A stretch of 64,000 nt of DNA, taken from NCBI GenBank assembly GCA_030655315.1, contig JAURVT010000033.1, forward strand, positions 1-64,000, in the 5' to 3' direction. A program made the position numbers and the translations under genes. Below, piece after piece: positions 8,381-16,103 of this stretch. The notes under the pieces were generated by a model. It saw only the letters and a program-made list of their open reading frames with translations, was not told where the DNA came from and made no database searches. This DNA is from Nocardioidaceae bacterium (GTDB taxonomy: Bacteria; Actinomycetota; Actinomycetes; Propionibacteriales; Nocardioidaceae). Position 1 is the stretch's first letter. Every line of letters begins with the position of its first letter.

Positions 8381-9154
8381 ATGTCCGTCCAGCTGTCCTC
8401 GTACCTGCGTTCCGTCTCCACCGACCTGCGGCACGAGCCCACGTCAAAGCGCGTGAGGGCGTTCGTCGGCGGCGACCTCGTCCTCGACTCGCGGCGCGCG
8501 GTGCTGCTGTGGGAGCCGCGCCACGTCGTCGCGCTCTACGCGGTCCCCGCGGACGACCTCGTCGGGTCGACGCCGAGCCAGGCCCCCGTCGAGCCCGCGC
8601 CGGACGGTGACGGCCCCGTCTTCCCCGGCGTCCCGTTCGCGGCGCACACGGCGCCCGGCACGCCGCTCGACCTCGCCGCCGGCGACCGGACGCTCGTCGG
8701 TGCCGGCCTGCTGCTCGACGACGCCGACCTCGCGGGGTACGTGCTCGTCGACGGGGAGGCGGTGGACGAGTGGCGCGAGGAGGACGAGGTCGTCATCGGG
8801 CACCCCCGCGACCCGTTCCACCGCGTCGACGTGCGCCAGGGCTCCGACGAGGTCGTGGTGACGCACGACGGCGTCGAGCTCGCGCGCTCCACGCGTCCGC
8901 GGGTCGTCTTCGAGACCCACCTCCCCCCGCGCTACTACCTGCCCACCGCGGACGTCCGCACCGAGCTGCTCACCTCGACCGACACGTCCAGCGTCTGCGC
9001 CTACAAGGGGACGGCCTCTTACCTCGCGCTGGACGGCCTCGCCGACGTCGCATGGGGCTACCCGCACCCGCTCTCCGACGCCGCCGACCTCGCCGACACC
9101 TGGTGCTTCGACGGCTCCAAGGTCGAGGTGGCGGTCACGCCCACGTCGGCCTGA
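8381..9154 (+). CDS. Tandem DUF427 domain protein
   Basis: Two DUF427-type units can be seen. The C-terminal one (about residues 145-250) carries the family pattern RPRVVFETHLPPRYYLP and CAYKGTASYL. The N-terminal half begins RVRAFVGGDLVLDSRRAVLLWEPRHVVALYAVP, which is the same kind of unit but loses the later conserved part. The function of DUF427 is not established. The start at 8381 (ATG) was preferred; a GTG at 8366 would add five residues. It follows korB by 30 nt on the same strand and may be in the same transcript. Length 257 aa. Confidence 0.75.
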   Translation: MSVQLSSYLRSVSTDLRHEPTSKRVRAFVGGDLVLDSRRAVLLWEPRHVVALYAVPADDLVGSTPSQAPVEPAPDGDGPVFPGVPFAAHTAPGTPLDLAAGDRTLVGAGLLLDDADLAGYVLVDGEAVDEWREEDEVVIGHPRDPFHRVDVRQGSDEVVVTHDGVELARSTRPRVVFETHLPPRYYLPTADVRTELLTSTDTSSVCAYKGTASYLALDGLADVAWGYPHPLSDAADLADTWCFDGSKVEVAVTPTSA

Positions 9155-9186
9155 CCCGGCCGTCCGGCGGACGCGAGCGGCGGGCG

Positions 9187-9192
9187 TAGTCT
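9187..9192 (+). promoter_or_regulatory. -10 box of rarD (leaderless)
   Basis: TAGTCT fits TANNNT and is followed by 6 nt (GCGCCG) and the GTG at 9199. This fixes the start codon and predicts a leaderless message. Confidence 0.55.
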
Positions 9193-9198
9193 GCGCCG

Positions 9199-10107
9199 GT
9201 GGACGAGTCGCGCCGTGGTTTCCTGCTGGGCGCGGGCGCCTATCTCTGCTGGGGCCTGTTCCCGCTCTACTGGCCGCTCCTGCAGCCCGCCGGCGCGATC
9301 GAGGCGCTGTCGCACCGCGTCGTGTGGTCGCTGCTGTTCGTGGTCGTCCTCGTCACCGCGGTGCATCGCTGGAGCCTGCTCCGCGCGGTGCTGAGCCAGC
9401 CACGCAAGCTGCTGCTCGTCCTCGTCGCGTCGGTGGTGATCGCCTTCAACTGGGGCGGGTTCATCTGGGGCGTCAACAACGGCTACGTCATCGAGGTCTC
9501 CCTCGGGTACTTCATCAACCCGCTGGTGACGATCCTGATCGGCGTGGTGGTGCTCAAGGAGCGGCTGCGCCCGGTGCAGTGGGCTGCGCTCGGCCTCGCG
9601 GTCGTCGCCGTGGTCGGTCTGACCGTCGACTACGGGCGTCCGCCGTGGCTGGCCCTGCTCGTCGCCTTCTCCTTCGGCACCTACGGGCTGATGAAGAAGA
9701 AGCTCGACCTCGGCGCCACCGAGGGCCTCGCGCTCGAGACCATGCTGCTCACGCCCGTCGCGCTCGGGTACCTGGTCTGGCTGCAGCTCTCCGGCGACGG
9801 GACCTTCGGGTCCGAGGGCGTCCCGCACGCGCTGCTGCTGGTCGGCACGGGCCTGGTCACCGCGATCCCGCTGCTGATGTTCGGGGCCGCCGCCACGCGC
9901 GTCAGCCTGACGACGATCGGCCTGCTGCAGTACATCGCCCCGACGCTGCAGTTCGTCCTCGGCCTCGTCGTCTTCGGCGAGACCATGACCACCACCCGCT
10001 GGTTCGGCTTCGCCCTGGTGTGGACCGCCCTGGCGATCATCACCGCCGAGGCGCTCGTGCACCGTCGCCGCGTCGTCCGCCACCCCGCCGAGGCCGCCAC
10101 CGCCTGA
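9199..10107 (+). CDS. rarD: RarD-type EamA-family transporter
   Basis: A 302-residue inner-membrane protein with about ten hydrophobic helices. The segment FLLGAGAYLCWGLFPLYWPLLQPAGAIEALSHR is split here by its own features: the CWGLFPLYW stretch and the EALSHRVVWSL that follows are characteristic of RarD rather than general EamA proteins, and NWGGFIWGVNNGYVIEVSLG with FINPLVTILIGVVVLKERL closes the first repeat. RarD was first linked to chloramphenicol sensitivity in Pseudomonas, and its substrate is unknown. It is likely transcribed on its own and ends at a palindromic cluster. Confidence 0.85.
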   Translation: MDESRRGFLLGAGAYLCWGLFPLYWPLLQPAGAIEALSHRVVWSLLFVVVLVTAVHRWSLLRAVLSQPRKLLLVLVASVVIAFNWGGFIWGVNNGYVIEVSLGYFINPLVTILIGVVVLKERLRPVQWAALGLAVVAVVGLTVDYGRPPWLALLVAFSFGTYGLMKKKLDLGATEGLALETMLLTPVALGYLVWLQLSGDGTFGSEGVPHALLLVGTGLVTAIPLLMFGAAATRVSLTTIGLLQYIAPTLQFVLGLVVFGETMTTTRWFGFALVWTALAIITAEALVHRRRVVRHPAEAATA

Positions 10108-10270
10108 CCGCCGTCCGTCGCGCCCGCCCCACCGGTCCGTCGCTCCCGCCCCACCCGTCCGTCGCCGGCCCCGGTCACGGCCGGGTCGGACCGACGGACG
10201 GCAGGGGTCGGAGCGACGGACCGAGCGGGTCGGACCGACGGACGGCAGGGGTCGGAGCGACGGACGGGGG
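10108..10270. repeat. GTCCGTCG palindromic repeat cluster with a 39-bp direct repeat
   Basis: The whole gap between converging rarD and the SpoIIE-like gene is built of short units. On the left are three GTCCGTCG copies in one direction, and on the right are four CGACGGAC copies in the other, so the region can fold on itself. The right half contains an identical 39-bp direct repeat, 10183-10221 and 10227-10265, separated by 5 nt. It probably serves as a two-way terminator. Two copies with a 5-nt gap are not a CRISPR. Confidence 0.75.
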
Positions 10271-13006
10271 TCAGTGGGACTGGGGGTCGTGGACCCGGCG
10301 ACCCTCGGCGGTGACGCCGCGGACGACGAGCTCCACGCGGACGATGGTGCCCTCGCTGGTGCTCATCATGGAGAGGTCGTCGCTGATGGCCCGGACGAGG
10401 TACAGGCCGCGGCCGCGCTCGCTCTCGGTGCCGGGCAGGCGACGACCGAGCTCGTCGATGCTGTCGACGCCGGGGCCGTCGTCGGACACCTCGATGGTGA
10501 CGCGCCCCGTCTGCACCTGGACGCTCATGGTGACGACGCCGCGCGCGACCGACGCGGCGTTGGCCAGCAGCTCGGCGGCGACGAGCACCGCGTCGTCGGA
10601 CTCCACCTGGTGCGCCATCAGCCAGGTGCCGAGCTCGCGGCGCATCGTGCGGACGCCCTCGGGCTCGGGCGGCTCGAGCCGCCAGCGGCGGTCGGACTCG
10701 ACGGCGGCCTGGCGGGTGCGGCGCAGCACCAGGGCGAGGGTGTCGTCGCGACGGTCGGCACCGGCCAAAGAGCGGCGGACCAGCTCGTCGGCGTAGTGCT
10801 GCGAGGGCAGGTGGGCCACCTCGGCGGCGACCTTCACCAGCGAGTCCATGCCCTCGATGATGTCCTTGCGGGCCTCGATCAGGCCGTCGGTGTAGAGCAC
10901 CACCGAGTCGTGGACGTCGAGGGTGGTCGTGGCGACGTTGTCGCTGCCCACGCCGGGCCAGCCGATCGCCCCACCGGTGGCGGCGAGCTGGGTGACCTCG
11001 CCGCGGGAGCCGACCACGAGCGCGGGCGGGTGCCCGCCCGAGACGACCTCGAGGCGGCCGTTGCGCGGGTCGTAGCGCGCGACGACGACGGTGGCGACGA
11101 GCTCGGACTCCTGCGCGCCCAGCAGCTCGTCGGTGCGGCGGACGACGTCGACGAGGTCGGTGCCGTCGAGGGCGACGAACCGCAGCATGTGCATGACGGT
11201 GAGCGCGTCCTTGGTGGCGGCCACGCCGTGCCCGAGCACGTCGACGACGGCCACGTGCAGCTCGCCCGACGGCAGCTCGTGCCAGTCGAACAGGTCGCCG
11301 CCGGTGGGCGAGGCGGGGTCGGACGCGACGTAGGCGACCGCGATGTCGGCCCCCTCGACGGCCGGCGGCTCGGGGGCGACGGCCTGCTGGAGGTGGTCGA
11401 CGACCAGACGCTGAGCCGCCTGGGCCTCGACGAGCGCGCGGAACTGCTCGCGCAGCTCCTCGTACTCCTCGGCGGGGGTGACGTCGCGGGCGACGACGAC
11501 GAGCGACTGCCGACCCTCGGGGTCGGTGCCCGACGTGGCCGAGCAGGACAGCCGACGCTGGTCGCCGTCGGCGGTGGTCACGAGGATCTCGCGCGGCAGC
11601 GAAGGCATCGTCACCCAGTTGGCGAAGTCGACGGGACGCCCGGCCGCGGTGCGCGCACTGAGCACGCGCATCAGGTCGCGACGACCCGTGACCTCGCTCT
11701 CGGCGTAGCCGGTGATCCGCTCGCAGGCGGCGTTCCACGTGAGCAGCACGCCGCTGTCGGCGAGGCTGAAGATGCCGTCGGACGTGGTGCTGACGATCTG
11801 GTTGAGCTGGCGCTCCTGCTCGGTGACGCTGGCGAACAGCCGGCCTCGCGCCAGGGTGTTGCCCGTCTCACGGGCGAGCGCCTGCAGGACGACGAGCTCG
11901 GCGGACCCGGTCCCCTCGAACCCGACCTGGTCGAAGACGATCAACGCACCGACCGGCTTCTCGTCCTTGACCAGGGCCGCGCTGCTCGACTCGCGCCAGC
12001 CCGCCTCCTCGAGCGCGCGTGCGAGGTTCCCGGCCTCCCCGGCCCTCAGGCGGGTGGGCTCGAGCTCGCCGGCGAGAAGGCGCTCGATCGAGGACGCCGA
12101 CCGGTCGGGCGCGACCGCGCCGTCGGTGCCGGTGCTGAGGTAGGTGCCGAACGTGCCGTCGTCCTGGGTCAGGACGAGCGCCGCCACCCTGCAGTCGAAG
12201 CTCTGCCGGACCTCGTCCAGGAACTCGTGCACGACCTCCAGCGGATCGATCTTCGACGTCAGGCGTGCCGCGGCCTGCCTCAGGCCCTCCAGTCGACGCC
12301 CGTCGGCCTGGGCCGCGGCGTACTGGCGCACGACGTAGTAGAGCAGGACGAGCGGGAACGGGAAGAGCACCGTCGCCGCGGGGTGACCGACCGCCGCGAG
12401 GACGAAGAGCAGACCGAACAGCAGGTTGACCGAGACGCTCAGGAGCGTGGTGCCGAGGAGTGGCCGCAGTCCCGCGAACGCCCGACGCGCCGGGAGGTCC
12501 TCGGCGACGGACCGGACGGCCGTGGTGGCGGCGACGTTCACGAGGTTGACCGCGACGATGGTGACGACGAAGACGCCGAGGGAGCGCAGCGACAGGACCT
12601 CGCTCGACATCAGGCTGTCGGCGACGAGGCAGCCCACGGCCGCCGCGAGCATCCACTGGCCCGCGTTGAACAGGCCCTTGATCGGCTGGGTGCGGCGCGC
12701 GACGGCTGAGGCGAGCTGGACGACGCCGAGCACGCCGACGACCACCAGCGGCTCGAACGCGAAGATCAGTGGTGCCAGGAGCGCGTCGACGAGGGTGAGC
12801 GACTCCACGGAGCTGCGCCGCCGGAATCGGATACGCAGGAGCTCGGCAGCGGCGAGACCGACGACGAGCGCGGGCAGCGTGTAGAGCGGCAGCGCGAAGG
12901 CCGGCTCGGCGTCGATGAGGAGCGCGACGACGAGCGCGATCGCGGCGAGGACGTAGACGCCGGCGACGAAGACCCGCAGACGACGTTGCACGCGCGATCC
13001 GGTCAC
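10271..13006 (-). CDS. Membrane GAF-PAS-SpoIIE phosphatase with C-terminal HATPase
   Basis: A 911-residue sensor of the partner-switching type, which would dephosphorylate anti-sigma-factor antagonists and act as an RsbW-like kinase. Order: about seven hydrophobic segments (12-230), GAF (about 245-395), PAS (about 400-515, NQIVSTTSDGIFSL), PP2C/SpoIIE (about 545-740) and HATPase (about 785-900). The phosphatase metal-site residues are kept in PTGGDLFDW, VVDVLGHGVA, LYTDGLIEAR and RRDDTLAL. The HATPase has AAELLANAA, SDDGPGVD and GRGLYLVRAI. Both catalytic ends look active. No sigma factor or antagonist gene is adjacent. It starts at a GTG (13006) after AGGGG and lies 51 nt downstream of the secreted-peptide gene on the same strand. 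Confidence 0.9.
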   Translation of the reverse strand: MTGSRVQRRLRVFVAGVYVLAAIALVVALLIDAEPAFALPLYTLPALVVGLAAAELLRIRFRRRSSVESLTLVDALLAPLIFAFEPLVVVGVLGVVQLASAVARRTQPIKGLFNAGQWMLAAAVGCLVADSLMSSEVLSLRSLGVFVVTIVAVNLVNVAATTAVRSVAEDLPARRAFAGLRPLLGTTLLSVSVNLLFGLLFVLAAVGHPAATVLFPFPLVLLYYVVRQYAAAQADGRRLEGLRQAAARLTSKIDPLEVVHEFLDEVRQSFDCRVAALVLTQDDGTFGTYLSTGTDGAVAPDRSASSIERLLAGELEPTRLRAGEAGNLARALEEAGWRESSSAALVKDEKPVGALIVFDQVGFEGTGSAELVVLQALARETGNTLARGRLFASVTEQERQLNQIVSTTSDGIFSLADSGVLLTWNAACERITGYAESEVTGRRDLMRVLSARTAAGRPVDFANWVTMPSLPREILVTTADGDQRRLSCSATSGTDPEGRQSLVVVARDVTPAEEYEELREQFRALVEAQAAQRLVVDHLQQAVAPEPPAVEGADIAVAYVASDPASPTGGDLFDWHELPSGELHVAVVDVLGHGVAATKDALTVMHMLRFVALDGTDLVDVVRRTDELLGAQESELVATVVVARYDPRNGRLEVVSGGHPPALVVGSRGEVTQLAATGGAIGWPGVGSDNVATTTLDVHDSVVLYTDGLIEARKDIIEGMDSLVKVAAEVAHLPSQHYADELVRRSLAGADRRDDTLALVLRRTRQAAVESDRRWRLEPPEPEGVRTMRRELGTWLMAHQVESDDAVLVAAELLANAASVARGVVTMSVQVQTGRVTIEVSDDGPGVDSIDELGRRLPGTESERGRGLYLVRAISDDLSMMSTSEGTIVRVELVVRGVTAEGRRVHDPQSH

Positions 13007-13057
13007 GGATGCCCCTGAGGGTCGGTCACGGTCACTCCGACCGGTCCGACCCGAGGA

Positions 13058-13237
13058 TCAGTCCCAGTTCCAGCCGTTGGCGCGGTAGAGCTTGGGGCTC
13101 GGCGCGGCCGAGGTGCTGGAGGCGCTCGACGTGACGACGGTGCCGGAGGTGTCGGCCGAGGCGGACGTCGGGACGGCCAGCAGGGTCGAGGCGGCGACGG
13201 CCGCGGCGGCCACTCCGTAGGCGAGGCGCTTCATCAT
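13058..13237 (-). CDS. Small secreted peptide precursor, 59 aa, unknown function
   Basis: No family recognised. The start ATG-ATG-AAG at 13237 has a GGAG 8 nt upstream. Residues 1-28 form a standard signal peptide: MMKR, an Ala/Val-rich core, then PTSASA before Asp. Cleavage there leaves about 31 residues, Ser/Thr-rich and ending in a distinctive KLYRANGWNWD. There is no cysteine, so no disulfides or lipobox. A longer frame upstream (to 13285) lies over the promoter and is not credible. The gene precedes the membrane SpoIIE sensor by 51 nt with no clear terminator between, so they probably share a transcript and the peptide could be its signal or regulator. Confidence 0.7.
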   Translation of the reverse strand: MMKRLAYGVAAAAVAASTLLAVPTSASADTSGTVVTSSASSTSAAPSPKLYRANGWNWD

Positions 13238-13292
13238 CGTGTACTCCATCAATCTGGGTAGCCCGAACCCCCGGTCGGGGCACAACGGGATC

Positions 13293-13298
13293 AGACTA
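13293..13298 (-). promoter_or_regulatory. -10 box upstream of the secreted-peptide gene
   Basis: TAGTCT on the minus strand fits TANNNT. Transcription would start near 13286, giving a leader of about 50 nt with the GGAG ribosome site. This would drive both the peptide gene and the SpoIIE-like gene. Confidence 0.45.
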
Positions 13299-13341
13299 AG
13301 CCCAAGTGGGCCATGCCGGGAAGCCTCTTCGGGCTACTCAT

Positions 13342-13356
13342 CGCAGATGATCTGCG
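13342..13356. promoter_or_regulatory. 15-nt palindrome upstream of the peptide promoter (candidate operator)
   Basis: CGCAGATGATCTGCG has 7-bp arms around one base. It is about 45 bp upstream of the proposed -10 box and 75 bp after the end of the polyprenyl synthase gene. The rest of 13238-13430 shows nothing else I can name. Confidence 0.3.
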
Positions 13357-13430
13357 GTGCACGCCCCCCGGTCGCCGCACGATCGGCGGCCAGGGCCGCA
13401 CGAACCGGACGAACGGGGCGGATCGGCCTG

Positions 13431-14420
13431 TCAGCCGACGCGCGAGACCACCAGGTCGCAGAGCGAGGCGAAGGCGCGCCGGGCCGGGACGTCGTCGAGG
13501 TCCTCGAGCATCGCGCGCGCCTCGTCGGCCTCGCGGCGGACGAAGGCGCGGGCCTGCTCGACGCAGGCGTGCGCCCGCAGCAGGCCGAGGGCCTCGTCGA
13601 CCTCGTCGTCCTGCGTGAGCGGACGGGCGAGCAGCGAGAGCAGCCGCTCGTCGGCCGGGTCGGTGGAGCGGCGGGCCAGCAGGGTGGGCAGCGTGGGGAC
13701 GCCCTCGCGCAGGTCGGTGCCGGGCGTCTTGCCCGAGTCGCCCTCGTCGGACGCGACGTCGATGACGTCGTCGCTGAGCTGGAAGGCGCTGCCGATCTTC
13801 TCGCCGAACCGGGTGAGCAGGTGCTCGACCTCGGGGGCGGCGCCGGACATCCGGGCCCCGAACAGGGCGGAGGTGGCGATGAGCGCGCCGGTCTTGTCGG
13901 CCACGACGCCCAGGTAGTGCTCGAGCGGGTCCTCGTCGTCGGCCGGGCCGAGCGTCTCGCGGATCTGGCCCTGCACGAGCCGGGCGAACGTCGCGGCCTG
14001 GATGCGGACGGCCTCGGGGCCGAGGTCGGCCACCACGGTGGACGCGCCGGCGAACAGGTAGTCGCCGACGAGGATGGCCATCGAGTTGCCCCACCGGGAG
14101 TTCGCGGTGGGCGCCCCGCGCCGCAGCGTCGCCTCGTCCATCACGTCGTCGTGGTACAGCGTCGCGAGGTGCGTCAGCTCGACCACGACGGCGGCGGGGA
14201 CGACGTCGGCCGCGGACGGGTCGCCGAACTCCGCGGCGAGCAGCACCACGAGCGGACGGAACCGCTTGCCGCCGGCTCGCAGCAGGTGCACGGCGGCCTC
14301 GCTGACGAAGCGCTGCTCGGACTCGGTGGCGGCACCCAGCTGCTTCTCGACCTCGTCGATCGACAGCCGCACGCGCGACTCCAGCTCGGGGTCGGCGTAG
14401 TCGAGCTCGAACGCTGGCAC
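13431..14420 (-). CDS. Polyprenyl diphosphate synthase (menaquinone side chain)
   Basis: An all-trans prenyltransferase that elongates allylic diphosphates with isopentenyl diphosphate. Both aspartate-rich motifs are present: YHDDVMDEATLRRG (about residues 89-102) and FQLSDDVIDVASDEGDSGK (about 214-232), as is GGKRFRPLVVLLAAE. Length 329 aa is typical. It follows nuoN by 60 nt on the same strand, so it may be read from the nuo transcript. The neighbourhood (nuo and men genes) supports a role in making the menaquinone tail; chain length cannot be read with certainty. Start is a GTG with AGGAG about 11 nt before. Confidence 0.9.
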   Translation of the reverse strand: MPAFELDYADPELESRVRLSIDEVEKQLGAATESEQRFVSEAAVHLLRAGGKRFRPLVVLLAAEFGDPSAADVVPAAVVVELTHLATLYHDDVMDEATLRRGAPTANSRWGNSMAILVGDYLFAGASTVVADLGPEAVRIQAATFARLVQGQIRETLGPADDEDPLEHYLGVVADKTGALIATSALFGARMSGAAPEVEHLLTRFGEKIGSAFQLSDDVIDVASDEGDSGKTPGTDLREGVPTLPTLLARRSTDPADERLLSLLARPLTQDDEVDEALGLLRAHACVEQARAFVRREADEARAMLEDLDDVPARRAFASLCDLVVSRVG

Positions 14421-14480
14421 GGTGGCTTGTCTCCTGGACTCGGTCGATGCACCCCCGGCACGGGGTGCATCCTCATTGTC

Positions 14481-16103
14481 TCATCGGACGAATGCGCCTG
14501 CGGACTGGGCGAGGTCGAGGACCGGTCCGGGCACGACGCCCAGCAGCACGGTCACGACGACGGCCACCACGATCACCGCGGTGGTGGCCATGCTGGGCAC
14601 CGCCACGCTGGGTCCCTCGCCCGTCGGCTCGGTGAAGAACATGGTGACGATCACGCGCACGTAGAACGACGCCGCGACGACGCTGGCGAGCACGGCGACG
14701 ACCACCAGGGGCCACGCGCCGCCCGACCACGCGGCGCTGAAGACCGCCCACTTGCCGATGAACCCGCTCGTCAGCGGGATGCCCGCGAACGCCAGCATGA
14801 ACAGCGCGAACGCCCCCGCGACGAGCGGCGACTCCCGGCCCAGACCGGCCCAGCGCGAGAGCTGGGTGGTCTCGCCGGACGCGTCGCGCACGATGGTGAC
14901 GATCGCGAAGGCGCCGATGGTCGAGAAGCCGTAGACGGTCAGGTAGAACAGCACGCTCGAGACGCTGGTGACGCTCGCGTCGCGGGTGCCGACGAACGCG
15001 CCCGTCACGCCCACCAGGATGAACCCGGCGTGCGCGATGGAGGAGTAGGCCAGCATCCGCTTGACGTCGCTCTGGGTGACGGCCGCGACCGCGCCGACCA
15101 CCATGGTGAGGATCGCGACGACCCAGAACATCGGGCGCCAGTCCCAGCTCGCGCCACCGAAGGCGACGAAGAACAGCCGCAGCATCGCGCCGAACGCGGC
15201 GACCTTGGTGCCGGCGGCCATGAAGGCGGTGACGGCGGTCGGGGCGCCCTGGTAGACGTCGGGGGTCCAGGCGTGGAACGGCACGGCGCCGACCTTGAAC
15301 ATCACGCCGACGGCCATCAGCGCGATGCCGGCGAGGAGCAGGTTCTGCCCGTCGATCCGGTTGCTGACGGCCTGGTCGATGTCGCCGAGGCCGAAGCCGC
15401 CGGCGAAGCCGTACACCAGGGCGATGCCGTAGGCGAAGAACGCCGAGCTGAATGCGCCCAGGAGGAAGTACTTCATCGCCGACTCCTGGCTGAGCAGGCG
15501 GCGACGACGCGCCAGCCCGCACAGCAGGTACAGCGGGAGCGAGAGCACCTCGAGCGCGACGAACATCGTGAGCAGGTCGTTGGCGGCCGGGAACAGCATC
15601 ATGCCGACGAGCGCGAACATCGCGAGGGGGAAGACCTCGGTGTGCTCGATGCGGTGCTCCACCGCCTCGCGCTCCATCGCCGACCCCGGGGGCGCGGCGG
15701 CCTGGCCGGTGAAGGCCGACAGCCCGCCCTCGAGCCGACGCTCGGCGAACAGCAGCATGCTGACCAGCGCGAACAGCAGGACCAGGCCCCACATGAACAC
15801 CGACGGGCCGTCGACCGCGACGGCGCCCTCGGCGACGACGCGTCCACGAGCCAGCACGTCGCCGCTGGCGCGGTCGAGCCCGAGGCCCACCCACACGGTG
15901 GCGGCGAGCGCGACGACGATGCCGCCGATCGCCAGGGCGGTCTGGATCGTGAAGCGCAGGGCGCGGGGCGCGAACGCCTCGACCATGACGCCGAGCAGCG
16001 CGACCGCCGCGACGACGAGCAGCGGCGACAGGTCGCCGTACTGGATCGTCGGGGAGTCGATCGGCGGCGGTGCGGACGCCGACACGAGCAGGGGGTGGAT
16101 CAT
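14481..16103 (-). CDS. nuoN: NADH-quinone oxidoreductase subunit N
   Basis: An antiporter-like proton-channel subunit of the complex I membrane arm, 540 aa with about 14 helices. Family segments include EVLSLPLYLLCG, ESAMKYFLLGAFSSAFFAYG, VGAVPFHAWTPDVYQGAPT and VKRMLAYSSIAHAGFILVG, which contain the conserved helix 5 Glu and helix 7/8 Lys residues. Last gene of the 14-gene operon; its ATG overlaps the nuoM stop by 4 nt. Confidence 0.95.
   Translation of the reverse strand: MIHPLLVSASAPPPIDSPTIQYGDLSPLLVVAAVALLGVMVEAFAPRALRFTIQTALAIGGIVVALAATVWVGLGLDRASGDVLARGRVVAEGAVAVDGPSVFMWGLVLLFALVSMLLFAERRLEGGLSAFTGQAAAPPGSAMEREAVEHRIEHTEVFPLAMFALVGMMLFPAANDLLTMFVALEVLSLPLYLLCGLARRRRLLSQESAMKYFLLGAFSSAFFAYGIALVYGFAGGFGLGDIDQAVSNRIDGQNLLLAGIALMAVGVMFKVGAVPFHAWTPDVYQGAPTAVTAFMAAGTKVAAFGAMLRLFFVAFGGASWDWRPMFWVVAILTMVVGAVAAVTQSDVKRMLAYSSIAHAGFILVGVTGAFVGTRDASVTSVSSVLFYLTVYGFSTIGAFAIVTIVRDASGETTQLSRWAGLGRESPLVAGAFALFMLAFAGIPLTSGFIGKWAVFSAAWSGGAWPLVVVAVLASVVAASFYVRVIVTMFFTEPTGEGPSVAVPSMATTAVIVVAVVVTVLLGVVPGPVLDLAQSAGAFVR

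Noticed and set aside
10183-10265. Possible CRISPR (39-bp direct repeat)
   Set aside because: Only two repeats with a 5-nt gap, inside a palindromic terminator-like region, and no cas genes.
13238-13285. Longer form of the secreted peptide starting at 13285 or 13283
   Set aside because: It would place residues over the promoter region and put the signal peptide inside the protein; the ATG at 13237 has a proper GGAG.
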